The translations under genes and the position numbers were made by a program. Positions 31,946 through 43,587 of a DNA stretch of 64,000 bases are shown here, piece after piece. The stretch is from Metridium senile (Eukaryota; Cnidaria; Anthozoa; Actiniaria; Metridiidae): NCBI GenBank assembly GCA_949775045.1, contig OX459095.1, forward strand, positions 34,772,768 through 34,836,767, in the 5' to 3' direction. Position 1 is the first letter of the stretch. Each line of letters opens with the position of its first letter. The notes beneath the pieces were generated by a model. It saw only the letters and a program-made list of their open reading frames with translations, ran no database searches and was not told where the DNA came from.

Positions 31946-33017
31946 TTAATTCTCTTTTGCACAACAATTTGCGAAACTTCGTACACGCTAGGCTGTTTGT
32001 TCAAGGACATTTCTCTGCATCGACTTGACTGTATGTAATGTCTGGAACAAAATAAGACATTTGAGAAGGTACGATATTAAATAATTGTAGTGATGATAGT
32101 TGCCAAGTATAAACTTTGCCATAAAATGTAGCTACATATTAAATTGTACTTTTTTAAGTGGTTGACCAGCTGAGGACTACAGCTCTCAAGTGAGAAAAAA
32201 CAGAGAGTTATTGCAAAGGAACAACAATTTGCTGAGGTATTTTGTTTAATTTTTGGCTTATGTTTCTAATAATGTCTGAACTCCACAAGGTGTGAATTTT
32301 GTAGTTCATATGCATTAATGTCTCAAATAATTTTTTAAATCCAACAAGATTTCTTGTGAAGCCATGCCTTTTGAGTTTGCAAAGGCAAAAGAAAGCTCAA
32401 AAATTACCTTTGATACCTTGTGCTCAAGTCACAGATATAAAGTCAATGATTTACAGTCATCTGGAAGAAAACATGAAGTGAGTTTTAGATTTCTAAATAA
32501 ATATTGTTTAATTGCATTCTGATTATTATTTAATCAAGACTAAGACAACTTACTTTTTTAAAGAGTGAATAGTTAGCACCTTAAACAATTATTGTGAGAA
32601 ATATTTATCTATATTTTAGATACAAAAGACGGGTGTGGCATGAATGCATACCAAAAGACGAAATATGGCTAAAAATTGGAGGAGACAAAGGTGGTGGTAC
32701 ATTTAAAATGGCGTTTTAGATAGCCAACTTACAGAATCCAAATGCAAAACAAAACACAGTAGTATTTTCAATTTTTAAAGCACCATACAGCCCACACAAC
32801 CTACAATTGGGTCTTCACAGATATTTTTCAGACATTGAGGCACTACAGAGACAAGTGGAGGTAAAGCAAGCTATATTGTTCTGCATGTGTGTGTATTTTT
32901 GTGTCCCATTATTAATAAGGTACAATGGACCCACAATGCAGTAAACATTAATATTATTATAATTACCATCTACCAATACATATTTTTGTTATTGTACCAC
33001 TATTACTATCATTGCAG

Positions 33018-33049
33018 CACAATTTCTCAAGTGCCTTACAGCTCCCAAA
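33018..33049 (+). other. Candidate 32-nt microexon
   Basis: The exon ending at 32860 (phase 0) and the exon at 33139, whose family frame begins after one leftover base, do not fit directly. Between them, ATCATTGCAG precedes CACAATTTCTCAAGTGCC..., and GTGTGA follows at 33050. Ten codons plus two bases are added, which restores the frame exactly. Confidence 0.5.
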
Positions 33050-34573
33050 GTGTGATAGTGTATAGACACAGGTTGCTGTTTAATATTGCTTTTATAATTT
33101 ATTCACTAAAACTATTGTCAAAATATTTTTTTTTGCAGGGATTGGAAGTTAAAAATATTTATATTTGGCGACTATGCATTTTTATGTGCACTTTATGGAA
33201 TATCAGGAGCAAGTGGTTAGTAAACAAAAGAAAACAAACAAACAAAATACACATGTAATAAGACTGAATATATACCTGTTATATTTGTAGGAAGCCATTG
33301 TTGTCTTTGGTGTTTAATCACTACAACTGAAATGCAAAAGTCAAACTCGGACAGTGGTGGTAAAAAAGAAAGAACACTGGAAATGTTATTGGCAGACAAT
33401 GAACGTTTTAAACAAGATGGAGAACTCCTTTCTAAAGCAAAGTTTTACAACAACGCAAGAAAAGAACCCCTTCTGAAAATACCCATTAAACAGGTAATGA
33501 TGTGATAACAGGTAATGCTGTGATTTTAACAGATTTCATAGTTTTGATAGCAGATAACCAAATTTAGTCTATAATTATCAATCAGTCCATTATTTAATGT
33601 TAACTAAGTACTAATTTTGTAATTTTGTTTCCCTGTAACAATATTGAAATATTTTTTTCAACTATGTTTAAGGTATGCCTACCTGGATTACATATCAGTA
33701 TGGGCATATTCTATCGTTTGTTTGAGCTATTGGAGGAAGCATTGGCCACTTTTGACAATCAAACAGCAAACTCCCTAGTAAATAAACAGAAGGTTATTTT
33801 TTTATGCTTAAAAGTCATGCAGCCAATGTAAGTTAAATTATTGCTAATTTATATTAAACATCTTGATTACGATATAGATTGGTAGTGTGGCATTTCAAGA
33901 ATTCACTAAAGAACTTCAAGATGCTCAAATGATGAGGAGTGAATGTGTACGCATAGCAGAAGAAGCTACATACTACAGAGAACAGGCGTCATACATTGCA
34001 CTACATAGCAACAACCATGAAGTAGTAGAGGTCCTCATGGAAAAAGCTGATGATTTACAAATACAAGAAAAACAACTTGTAATTTGAATTCTTCTTTTTG
34101 TTTAACTTATGATTTGAAATTTGTAAATATACATTTTTCCTTATTAAACTCTAATTAAATGGCTTATTTTTAGAATGAGCAAATGGAAAAAATCTCTATA
34201 TTGAAAAAAGGAGAGGGGCCATGTTTAAAGAAATTAAATGAAACATTGACAGCAATGGGAGTACAACGACAAGCATATCATGGAGGTTCCTTCAATGGCA
34301 ATCACACTGACAAGTGTCAGGAAAGGTTAGGGAAAGCTAAGTTCAAGATCACAATGTAACAACAAAGTTTATTTTGGTAGTAACAAAATATATACAGTAT
34401 ATTTGTACTTGGTGGATGGATGATGGATATGTACACTTGTCAAAACAATACTATTTAGTGTATTGAATTATAATATTGAATAATATTATGAATGTATTTT
34501 TGGTTTACATGGTAAAATTATTTGAAACATAAGTAATCTTACTTATGTTATGTTTAGAAAAAAACCATTGCAC

Positions 34574-34940
34574 TATTATTATTATTGTTGTTGTTGTTGT
34601 TGTTGTTGTTATTATTATTATTGCTGAACAAATATGCTCCGTTGGCAAAGGAGATAAGAAAGTTGCACCGGGTGTCAACAAAGATAGTGCCATTAGTTGT
34701 TGGGAGTTTGGGTGTTGTTTCAAATCGGTTGGAGGGATACATAACTTGGTATCCCAGACGTGCTGTGTAGTATGCAGACGTCTACAGTGATTGGGACCAC
34801 CCTTATTTTGCAAAAAGTCTTCTGTCTCTAAGCCCCAGGTCTTAGGGCCGAGACAGTGATGTTTCTACGCCTGGGTGGGAGTTCCAATTCTACTCAGGCT
34901 GTCTCTTAAACAGAAATTATTATTATTATTTTACTGATTT
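34574..34940 (+). repeat. Microsatellite and LINE 3'-end fragment inside the gene
   Basis: (ATT)n(GTT)n(ATT)n at 34574-34622 is followed by a coding-like piece LAKEIRKLHRVSTKIVPLVV and GSLGVVSNRLEGYI, which resembles the C-terminal end of a LINE reverse transcriptase, and ends with (ATT)n at about 34917-34931. It lies where exons of the surrounding gene seem to be missing. The poly-leucine and poly-asparagine frames here are readings of the microsatellite. Confidence 0.55.
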
Positions 34941-35273
34941 TGTTTCTTTTTTTAACCATATCAAGAAATAGCTGTATTTATGACCCTATACCGGACCTTC
35001 TTTCCTACATCTTCCATTACTCCCAAGTTACACTTCTTAGAAGATCATGTTGTCAGATGGATAAAAAAATACAATACGGGCTTTGGGTTACTTGGAGAAC
35101 AGGGCATTGAATCATGCTTCATTCAATGAATTAAACCGAACATATGCTTGCATCCAAAACAGTGTAGACCAACTAAAATGCATAGTTAGGGAGCACCACA
35201 CAAATGTAGTTAAGGCTCCAGCAATAAAAACTCGAAAACAAGTTGAAGAATGAAGGTAAAAAGATTGAATATG

Positions 35274-35279
35274 TTTATT
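35274..35279 (-). terminator. Polyadenylation signal (AATAAA) for the 62-residue gene
   Basis: AATAAA on the minus strand lies 84 nt beyond the stop codon at 35363. It falls just past the end of the convergent plus-strand gene, so the two transcripts would overlap only slightly. Confidence 0.45.
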
Positions 35280-35362
35280 AAATATCACTTTGATAAAAAA
35301 AGTAAGCAAAACATGAAGATAGGAAGTTTTAAAATTTAAAAATATTTTTCTTCTTCTTTTCT

Positions 35363-36125
35363 TCATTTCTCATTTCTCATTTTTTGTTCCAGCAATTCCT
35401 TGGCAAGTTTCTCTCTTCTCTCCAACTCCTTCCTCTTGGTCTCTTCAGTCCTATGATAACATAAATAAAAACAATTAAATTAACAAGCAGTCCTTTATAT
35501 CATAAAGGTTGGTGTTTTTTATAAGTAACAATAGCAGAATAGCATTAAATTTACAAATACAACAACACATATACAATAATACATTAGCAAGGAACATTGA
35601 TAATATAACAATGAAAATTGACAATAGCAAAAAGATCCATATCAAAATGGGTTCAACTTACTCTTCATTATCTATAAACACTACCCCTTCTGTCTTGTGA
35701 AACTTTTTCTTCCTTGGGATAAGCCTTGATTTTCTAATCAAACGAAAAAAGAACATTATTTAAACATATTCTACATTTTATTTCAGGGAACAGTCAAAGA
35801 AGAAAATGCAAGAAACCACAAATATTTACCTTTTTCTCTCTGTTTCCATCTTGAAACAAGTTGAGCTTTTTCCAGCGGTGATTGTAAGTACGATTTGTTT
35901 ACAGCAAAACTTTGGAGGCGGGGAAAAAGATAGAAGCGTGTGGCAAAACGTTTCGGCGCGAAAGAGTACACAAGCAACAAAGCATGTGGAATGCTTTGAT
36001 CGAATCGAATAAATCATCAAAAAACAATTAATTTACTGGTGATAAAAAAATAGTTAATAGAATGTAAGATAGATAGATATTATAAAGCATGTACAATGAA
36101 TTTAAAACAAACTCACCTTACTCAT
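35363..36125 (-). CDS. Four-exon gene for a 62-residue charged protein
   Basis: Exons on the minus strand: 36125-36117 (ATG AGT AAG), 35849-35830, 35733-35662 and 35450-35363. Every intron begins GT (GTGAGT, GTAAAT, GTAAGT) and ends AG; the phases fit and give 63 codons with the stop. An in-frame TAG four codons above the ATG supports the start. The protein is basic at first (SKMETERKRKSRLIPRKKK), then VVFIDNEE, and ends in a Lys/Glu-rich helix (ELERREKLAKELLEQKMRNE). AATAAA lies downstream on the minus strand at 35279-35274. It is tail-to-tail with the gene at 32170-35253. Family unknown; it may be a small nuclear or adaptor protein of the same mobile element, or an independent host gene. 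Confidence 0.6.
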
Positions 36126-36469
36126 GGAAAACTTCTAAAGTTTGGTTTATCCGTGGGTTTTGCGAGTACATTAGGAGAACATTCTCACCGCCATCTTAAA
36201 TTGACAAATATCGTCCTCATTAAATCTTCGTCAATATTTCTTCTTGCCAAAAATATAACCGTATGACACGTCATAAACACTGATGTTGCACTCTTTTTGT
36301 ATTTTGCGGAGTAAATTCCAAATCAAATAATTCCAACATAGCGAAAAAGCAATGAAATCCACGTACAGTTTAAGCTCGGATTTCACATCGACGAGTAAAA
36401 CGATGCCTCGTATTCGTGAACGAAACCGCGCAAAATCGAAATTTGTGAGACTGGAACCTAATGTCCACT

Positions 36470-37370
36470 TTTAAGAATGAAACAGCCGTGTTGATACGAT
36501 AGATCACAATATTTTACTTGCAAGACTAAAGAACAGGTTCGGTATCACAAGCACTGCTCTGGAATAGATCAAGTCATATTTAACTATGCGTTCACAATCG
36601 ACCGTTATTGATCAATCTAGATCTGATCCATTAGACTTGACATATGGTGTACCTCAGGCTCAGTATTGGTTCCGCTTCTCTTTTCTTTGTATGTTGCGCC
36701 CATTGAAGATGTCATCTCTGCTCATGGTCTCCAACCAATGATATATGCTGATGATACTCAAGTATATTTAGGGGTTAAACAATCTGACCCATTATCATCT
36801 GTTAGAAAAGTTGAGAGTTGTCTAAAGGATGTTATCAGCTGGATGATAAATAATAAACTTGTTTGTAACAGCAGTATTATTCACTTCACGTCTCGACATC
36901 TTCAAAGTCAGGCCATCCAGTCAATACACATTGATAATACTTTGGTGATGACGTCTGACGTCCTTGATCTGGGTGTACGACTGGACAAATATTTATCTAT
37001 GGATACTCATATAAATTCAATCTGTAATTCTGCTGCTTTTGCTCTGAGACGAATTGGCCCAATAAGGAAGTATTTGGACATGGCAAATGCCGAATGCCTT
37101 ATTCATGCATTTGTCACGTCTAAACTTGACTATTGCAACAGTTTGCTATATGGTCTTCCGGAGAAACAAATTAGAAAATCGCAACTCATCCAAAATTCTG
37201 CTGCACGTATTGTCAAAAAGATAAAGAAATCCGACCATATCACTCCAGTTCTACACGATCTTCACTGGCTAACTCTATCCAAGCGCATCATCTATAAAGT
37301 TCTACTACTGACATTGAGAGTATGGAATGCGCTGAAGAAATAAATTATTATATTATATATTATTATTCTT
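36470..37370 (+). pseudogene. LINE reverse transcriptase fragment, copy 2
   Basis: The upstream part encodes a palm-like region (DHNILLARLKNRFGITSTAL, GVPQ-like turn) in broken frames, and 36666-37343 is an open 225-residue frame with IYADDTQVYLG, SSIIHFTSRHL, LGVRLDKYLSMDTHI, FVTSKLDYCNSLLYGLP and HDLHWLTLSKRIIYKVLLL. It is the same family as 11034-11836 and is longer at the 5' side. The end reads LRVWNALKK and an AT-rich repeat (TTATTATATTATATATTATT). An internal deletion has probably joined the thumb to the final codons, since the expected C-terminal region is missing. Confidence 0.78.
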
Positions 37371-37379
37371 GTTAATGCA

Positions 37380-38165
37380 AATCTGGAAGTAAATCTCAGG
37401 TCGAGAGAGTTGATGCGACCCCAGCTGAATGCCAACTATAGGCATTTGTGTGCATCCTCAAACCCCGTAACTACTGAACTTTTTGGTGACGACCTACCAA
37501 AAACTTTTAAGGATATTTCTGATACAAACAAACTGAGCTCTAAATTTAAAGACAGCTCTACGAGGTTCCAAAAGCCAGGCTAAAGAACCCACAAGGGGAA
37601 ATACAATAACTACAACAACAACAGGAATGGCTCATATAGGTCCTCCTATGGTAAGCCTTGGTCATCAAAAAACTACCAAGCACCCCTCTCCTTCAAACGG
37701 AGGCAGGAGGGGAGGAAAAAGAACAACAGGTTAGTGCTCAATCACAAAAGTTTGCTAGTAGATTAAAGTATTTTGTGTCATGGAATAGGATCACAACAGA
37801 CCAAAAAATATTGGACTTAGTCCAACATTGTCATCTAGAAATTCAACAACTTGTCCAAACTAGATTACGACCTGAAATGTATTTTGATAAGGCTGAGGCG
37901 TCTATCATTGATACAGAAATAAAACACCTCCTTCAATTGGGTGTGATTGAATCAACTGCACATTCAGCAAATGAATATATTTCTAATATTTTTGTTAGGA
38001 AAAAGAAAAGTGTGAAATAAAGAATGATACTAAATTTGAAAGGTTTAAATGAACACATAACAAAACACCATTTCAAAATGGATACTCTTTGGTCTGCTGT
38101 GAGACTTATTTCACCACATTAAAAGGGCAAACATTTCGCCAAAGACCCTTGGAACAAGGGGCAGC
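37380..38165 (+). pseudogene. DIRS-type fragment: Gag end and RT start
   Basis: Plus-strand frames read SRELMRPQLNANYRHLC, SSNPVTTELFGDDLPK, an Asn/Tyr/Ser/Gly-rich tail, then (37658-38020) LRPEMYFDKAEASIIDTEIK, LLQLGVIESTAHSANEYISN and FVRKKK. The same order and motifs occur on the minus strand in the intact DIRS element (LTSLKRREFLKP...SNPVSTFLFGDELPK; EEFISNLFLVPKKTG). The RT breaks at the FVRKKK/K motif and is lost by 38165. It is a second, diverged DIRS copy. Confidence 0.7.
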
Positions 38166-39512
38166 CTAATCCAAGATAACAACTGGACTTTCCAAAAATT
38201 AACTAATTGAAAAATACTCAAATAATCGAACATACATATTATATAACATAAATAGATTTTTAATCATGTTTTCTTTCTATACTTTCAATATACTGAGTTT
38301 CTATTTAAAATATAGTGAACGCGTGCCAAATTATGTCAATATTTTTTTTAATATAGCCTCGAGTACAGCCTGCTTTGATGGTGCTTAATCCCCTTTGACT
38401 GATGAAAATCAACTTCATGAAACAACATCTTCAGTTTGTTTTTTTCATTCGTCGTTGCATTGTAGATGAATCCATTGCCGATCCATTGCCGAATTTCACG
38501 TGTAAATTCCTTACTTCTTCATTGTTATCTTTAGTAGAAAACTACGTTTAGATTTGTATATATTATTATATGTGCTTCCTAACAGAATTGAATTGATCAT
38601 CGAAAAACAAGTAATTTGATCACCACAAGGTTGATTGAAAATGGTACGTTTGACTCATTTGTCGTTCAGCAGATTTCTTTTTGCTTTCTTATTGGCTAAG
38701 CGTACGCTGAGCTACAAAATGGCTTTTTAGTCGCACGTAATAAGAATCACTTTTGTTAAAATAAACTTTACATTACGTTAAAAACCGATTCGTGCGATAT
38801 CGTCTTTACAAGTGAATTTAATGTGGAATTCCACTCATTCGCCAATGAATTTACCTGTAGTATTCATAAACAGTAGCAAGGTCATTTCAGGGGAGTTTAT
38901 TGTTTCCTTGTTATTTTTTGTTCTAAGATGTTGTGAGTCTTCAAAATATGCTTTCCTAAGTTTAATTTTTTTGTCCTCTTGATCCCCCCCCCCCCCCCCA
39001 TTTTTTTAAAAAAATGCTAAAATAAAGACTGCTATTTAGTACTACTACGTTGAGTAGAAAATATAATGGCATATATTAGAGATTAATTTTACTCACAGCG
39101 ATACTGTGAAACAGACATGTAGCTGTAGTTGTTGCTGCCTGAAGATATAGGCTTTAGACTTTTGACTAAAATTACCCTCAAATTGTTTTTCTATTTCATG
39201 TATGGAATCAATGTAACATGTTTTTAAATTCAAGATCAAATTTGTGTGGCACCATGACATTCAATCCCAATATTGCTGCAGACAAAATATGTCACAATAA
39301 CACAATAATGAAACCAAGTTTGTTCATTTTTGCTTGCTTATGCTAGAAAATCTAGTGATATAGACTATAATATTATTAAGTAACCATACCTTAAATAATT
39401 GTTGAAACGTAAGGCACAATTTTTGCTGTTCTTAGAAAAACTGTATCCAAACATCTTAAATTATTTGAGGATCCAGGCAGTGCAGGTCTCTGTGTATCAT
39501 TAATCCCTGTGT
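38166..39512. other. No gene recognised; contains a C run
   Basis: AT-rich sequence with no coding similarity. A run of 16 C lies at 38984-38999. A TTAAGGTGGCTCCCTATA at 39513 resembles the start of the foldback at 61950 and may be a solitary end. Confidence 0.5.
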
Positions 39513-39549
39513 TTAAGGTGGCTCCCTATAATATTATTTAGACCATACA

Positions 39550-41847
39550 ATGGTTTGTTCCAGTTGAAATCCTTACCTACTCACTTCACACCTATGAACA
39601 ATACTGCAAACATACTTGACTTAATAATCACAAATGAACCTGATATCATCTTAATATCGAGGTACATCAACCATCTTCAGTAGATTTCCCTAGTGACCAT
39701 AGTATTATCCAATTTTGCTTATCAACAAAACTTCGCCGTTACAAAGCACCCAGGCGTGAATTGTACAACTTCAAAAACCTCAATTTCTCCAATCTTCAAT
39801 CCGAAATTAAAGATTCAAAAATTCTCTACGAATGCACCAATAATCATGATATTGATATTGCCTGGGACGGCTGGTGTCATACTCTTTTCGAAATCATCGA
39901 TAAACATGTCCCAAAAATTAAATCTCGTATCAGTAATTGCGATGTCAACCATTTATTTAAAAAAAGGAAACAGCAAGAAGAAAATACACCAAAACACAAC
40001 GACAAGCTGACAAAGAAAAATACAAAGAACTCAGGCGTGAAAGCAAGAAATTGATATCACTGAAGCACAAGGCATACATCACTGAAATAGGCAATTCTTT
40101 ACACGATAATCCCAAACGTTTCTGGAGCTACTTCAGGGCTTAGACCAAAACCAACTCTTTACCTAACAGGCTGAGGCGTTTAACCAGTTTTTCCATTCGA
40201 CCTTCACTACTGATGATCAGCCGTGTCCACTCCCAAATCACCCCGAAGCTGTTCCTGCACTGTCTGATATATATCTCACTACTGAAGAAGTTTTCAAGGT
40301 ACTGAAAAATCTAAATTTAGGAAGGCTCGTGGTCCTGACAACATACCATCAATTGTTTTAAAAGAATGGGCAGAAGAACTTGGGTCGTCTCTCTGCAATC
40401 TATTTAACAAATCTCTTTTTCAAGGTAAACTACCTGTTGAATGGAAAAAGTCTCTTGTTGTTCCTGTCCACAAAAAGAATCGTAAAGAGGAAGTACTAAA
40501 TTACAGACCGATGTCTAACATCTAAAGTACTTGAGCGATGTGTATTTACGCACGTAATCGAACATTTTGCCTCCTTTCTCTCACCTTCACAACATGGTTT
40601 TACTCGTGGTCGCTCAACTGTGACTCAGCTTCTTGATTTTCTTCACAAAGTTGGCGCCGAGTTGGACAAGGGTCTTCAAAGTGATATCATCTACCTTGAC
40701 TTTAGCAAGGCATTTGATAGTGTTTCACACTCACGCCTTACATACAAACTCCAACATTACGGTATTGAAGGTAATCTTTTAAATTGGTTTATCGATAACT
40801 TATCTAATCGTACTCACTGCACTGCTGTTCAAGGAGCAAGCTCATCTTATCTACCTGTATTATCCGGAGTGCCACAAGGGAGTCTACTTGGTCGCCTATT
40901 GTTCACAATGTACATTAATGATCTACCATCTGTTATTAGTATAGTCACATCAGTCAATTTATTTGCTGACGACGCAAAATATGCTCGCACTATCATGAAA
41001 CCAACAGATTGTCATTCACTGCAGAATGACCTTGATGATCTACATTCCTGGAGTTTCGATTGGAAGCTTCAATTGAACAGTGAAAAATGTGAAGTTATGT
41101 CCATCACTAGGAAAAAGTCACCAGTTCTTCATTGTTATACACTTGATGGTCATGCACTGAAACGATCTCAAGAGCAAAAAGACTTGGGAGTTACCATCTC
41201 TTCCGATCTGAAGTGGATTAGTCATATTAACAAATCTGTTTCTAAAGGATATCGCATGCTTGGCCTTTTGATACGCCATACAAACAAAGGGGACTTTGAT
41301 GTTTATACAAAAAAGGCTCTATATCTGACCTTGGTTCGGCCCACGCTGGGTTACGCAAGTTAGGTGGGGTCAAACACTTCTGTTGGAAATCATCGAAAGT
41401 CTACAGAGGTGCGCAACACGGTATATTTTGCCAAACAACGAACTGTCCTATAAAGAAAGACTGTTGTCATTGAATATGCTTCCCTTAACCTACTGGCATG
41501 AAATGAATAACATTACATTATTCTACAAGCTTATCAATAAAAACTATAACGTTCAACTCACAAACAAATACAGTACAATAATTCTCGCACAACAAGACAC
41601 AGCAGTAAATATGACATTAAGGTTCCATTATGTAAATCCAAATTGTGTACTACCAACAATTTGGAACTTACTTCCTGTAGAAGTACGCTTAAGCTCATCA
41701 AAATCTGTCTTAAAAAGAAAACTAACTGACTATTACACAGAAGCCTTAAAAAATACTTATGACATTGACTACTCTCAATCATGGAAAACAGTTTGCCCTA
41801 AATGCAGTGGCACAAACAATTTAAGCATGAGGCCATCATACTGTTGA
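39550..41847 (+). pseudogene. LINE (CR1/Jockey-type) ORF2 with largely open RT
   Basis: The 5' part is the end of the endonuclease (NNTANILDLIITNEPDII) and the linker (YNFKNLNFSNLQSEIKDSKI, HKAYITEIGNSLHDNPKRFW), in several broken frames. From 40620 the frame is open: DIIYLDFSKAFDSVSHSRL (first Asp), VLSGVPQGSLLGRLLFTMYI, NLFADDAKYAR (FADD box), LQLNSEKCEVMSITRKK and LGVTISSDLKWISHI. A frame change at about 41363 leads to 41383-41847 with IESLQRCATRYIL, LNMLPLTYWHEMNN and a C-terminal CPKCSG...SYC cluster. RT nicks and copies at the target by target-primed synthesis. The copy is dead because of upstream stops. Confidence 0.82.
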
Positions 41848-41913
41848 TTATTATTTTGATTTATTTGTAATCAATTTATTTGTAATTATTTCTTCTATGT
41901 ATTATTGTTTTAA

Positions 41914-42776
41914 GGAGGCTCGGGTCAGTAATTTTCGCGCTCACCCAGCGACGTTTGAAAGGCCGTAGTTCCCGCGTCAGAGGGTATTTTGACAAGATTT
42001 TTTAACACTTGTCTACATATAGAATAAAGTTTTTTAAAAAGTTATTTTTAATAAAATCGATAATATTTTAGCCGACAAATGATAACGCCGCCGAATTTCT
42101 ATGTAGCCTATTTTAAGGAAAAATCGACCTAAATTTTTAAAACCACATAGCCTACTTTAAAGCTGTTACCTAGGTCAACAAACTGGCAAAGTTTTAAAAA
42201 AATTCATCTCACCGATTTTGAAAAAAAACGGGACAATTTTTTTCAGTGCAAAAAATCATTGTTTTATAATATTTACCGATAACAACGGACTTTGTAAAGA
42301 TAAATCAAAATCCTTCCAGCCAGGTATTAACAGGACATTTGTCTACATTGTCTGTGAATTTCAACAAATTTAGTCCACGGGATGTTTTTTGGGAAAGGAT
42401 ATAAATCGGCAAAAGTTTGTCAGTTTTTGTGCAAAACTTCTAATTTTTACTTCTGAGGACGCTAACGAAAAAATCTGATAACTTTTTTTTATTTTTTAGC
42501 TATCAAAAGTTCACCATATTTTCAAGTGCGCCTCTAAATTTTATAGTGATTGAAATATTTTGAGGCGGTCAAATAAAATTCTGAACGTGGGTATAAAAAA
42601 GCAAAAGCATGCAAATCATGTATAACTCGAAAATAAAAACAAACCGGCCGCTGCAAAGCGAAGGCAAATATACCCACGTTCAGAATTTTATTTGACCGCC
42701 TCAAAATATTTCAATCACTATAAAATTTAGAGGTGCACTTGAAAATATGGTGAACTTTTGATAGCTAAAAAGTAGC
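41914..42776. mobile_element. TTAA foldback element, copy 2, right end missing
   Basis: From 41914, preceded by TTAA, the sequence follows copy 1 (30607-31945) closely and includes the ~75 bp missing from copy 1's left arm. It passes the centre (GGCCGCTGCAAAGCG, near 42650) and enters the right arm, but stops after GATAGCTAAAAA at about 42776, joined to unrelated sequence. It starts 65 nt after the LINE stop codon. Confidence 0.85.
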
Positions 42777-42814
42777 AAAATAGTCACTGTATAAAGATCG
42801 CTGGTTTTTTTAAC

Positions 42815-43228
42815 ACAGGGAGCCCAACGGTACTCCCCAACGGTACTCCATCCAATAAACGCTAAAAAACATGTCAAAACTGAAGGCTTTTAAAAATTTT
42901 CGATATTTTCATAAAGAACAGCAAAGGATCTTAACATTTATGAGGGTTCATAGCCATTAGAAACGCTCTTTTAGTGATTTTGGAACGGTTCTCCCTTGTA
43001 AACATTACAAATGAAAGGTCAACTATAGCTTTATTATAGTGGAGTAGGGGAGTACCGTTGATATTTTCGCTGCGATTTACAAATTTTAGAAAAAAACCAT
43101 CCCGTGGTGTTTGAACATTTGCAAAGCAAATATTGATATATATTTTGGACCGATAAATTCAAAATTCTCTCAATTATCAACTAATTAGTCATGGAGTACC
43201 GTGCGAAGTACCGTTGGGAGCTCCTTGT
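42815..43228. repeat. 414-bp foldback element
   Basis: Left end ACAGGGAGCCCAACGGTACT, then CCCCAACGGTACTCCAT; right end is the inverted match (ATGGAGTACCGTGCGAAGTA, CCGTTGGGAGCTCCTTGT). Arms are about 37 bp with small differences. No coding sequence. Confidence 0.7.
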
Positions 43229-43587
43229 AAAAGTGCAAAATCGCTATTTGTGGATGCATTTCGCAAGGCAATGTTTAGTAAAAGCGCTAGAAACAAACTT
43301 TAATACCACTAACATGTAGTTAATTGCAATTGCTTTTTAATTTTATTAAGGAAACATGAACATTTTAGTTGCAAAAGTGTTATTGAATATATAGTGGTCT
43401 ACGTGAATACTTCCGGTCATTGAGCTACTCTATTTTCTATATACTACATAACATTTTTGACCAGAAACGTTTAAAAAATGTTTGCTAGTCACTCAAATTT
43501 GTGTTTACTTACTACTTAAAATATCTTTTTACACAATGTTTGTGGAATTTTTACTATAAAGCCGTTGAATTTCAGCTCAACTTAGTT

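Larger units (their letters stand above)
32170..35253 (+). pseudogene. Multi-exon gene of an unnamed multicopy family (GDKGGG / HCCLWC / GEQG)
   Basis: Exons that I can place: about 32170-32236, 32362-32477, 32620-32860, 33018-33049 (32 nt), 33139-33215, 33291-33493, 33673-33792, 33878-34078, 34174-about 34325, and about 34970-35253. From exon two to exon nine, all junctions have GT and AG ends and matching phases. Motifs in order are LEENMKYKRRVWHECIPKDE, WLKIGGDKGGG, IFIFGDYAFLCALYG, GASGSHCCLWC, YNNARKEPLLKIP, VCLPGLHISMGIF, QAYHGGSFNGNH, then KLHFLEDHVVRWI and GLLGEQGIES. I know this type as a repeated protein in corals, perhaps a transposase; the Asp residues in GDK and FGDY and the Glu in GEQG are candidates for a catalytic triad, but this is inference. 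A TAG at 32717 and a small deletion near 35110 break it; one or more exons between 34325 and 34970 seem missing. Confidence 0.65.

Noticed and set aside
32887..33258. 123-residue plus-strand frame
   Set aside because: It reads through an intron and uses the wrong frame over the exon at 33139; the family motif FGDYAFLC lies in the other frame.
34554..34790. Frames with poly-Asn or poly-Leu/Val runs
   Set aside because: They read the (ATT)n(GTT)n microsatellite on both strands and have no other motif, apart from the LINE tail piece described.
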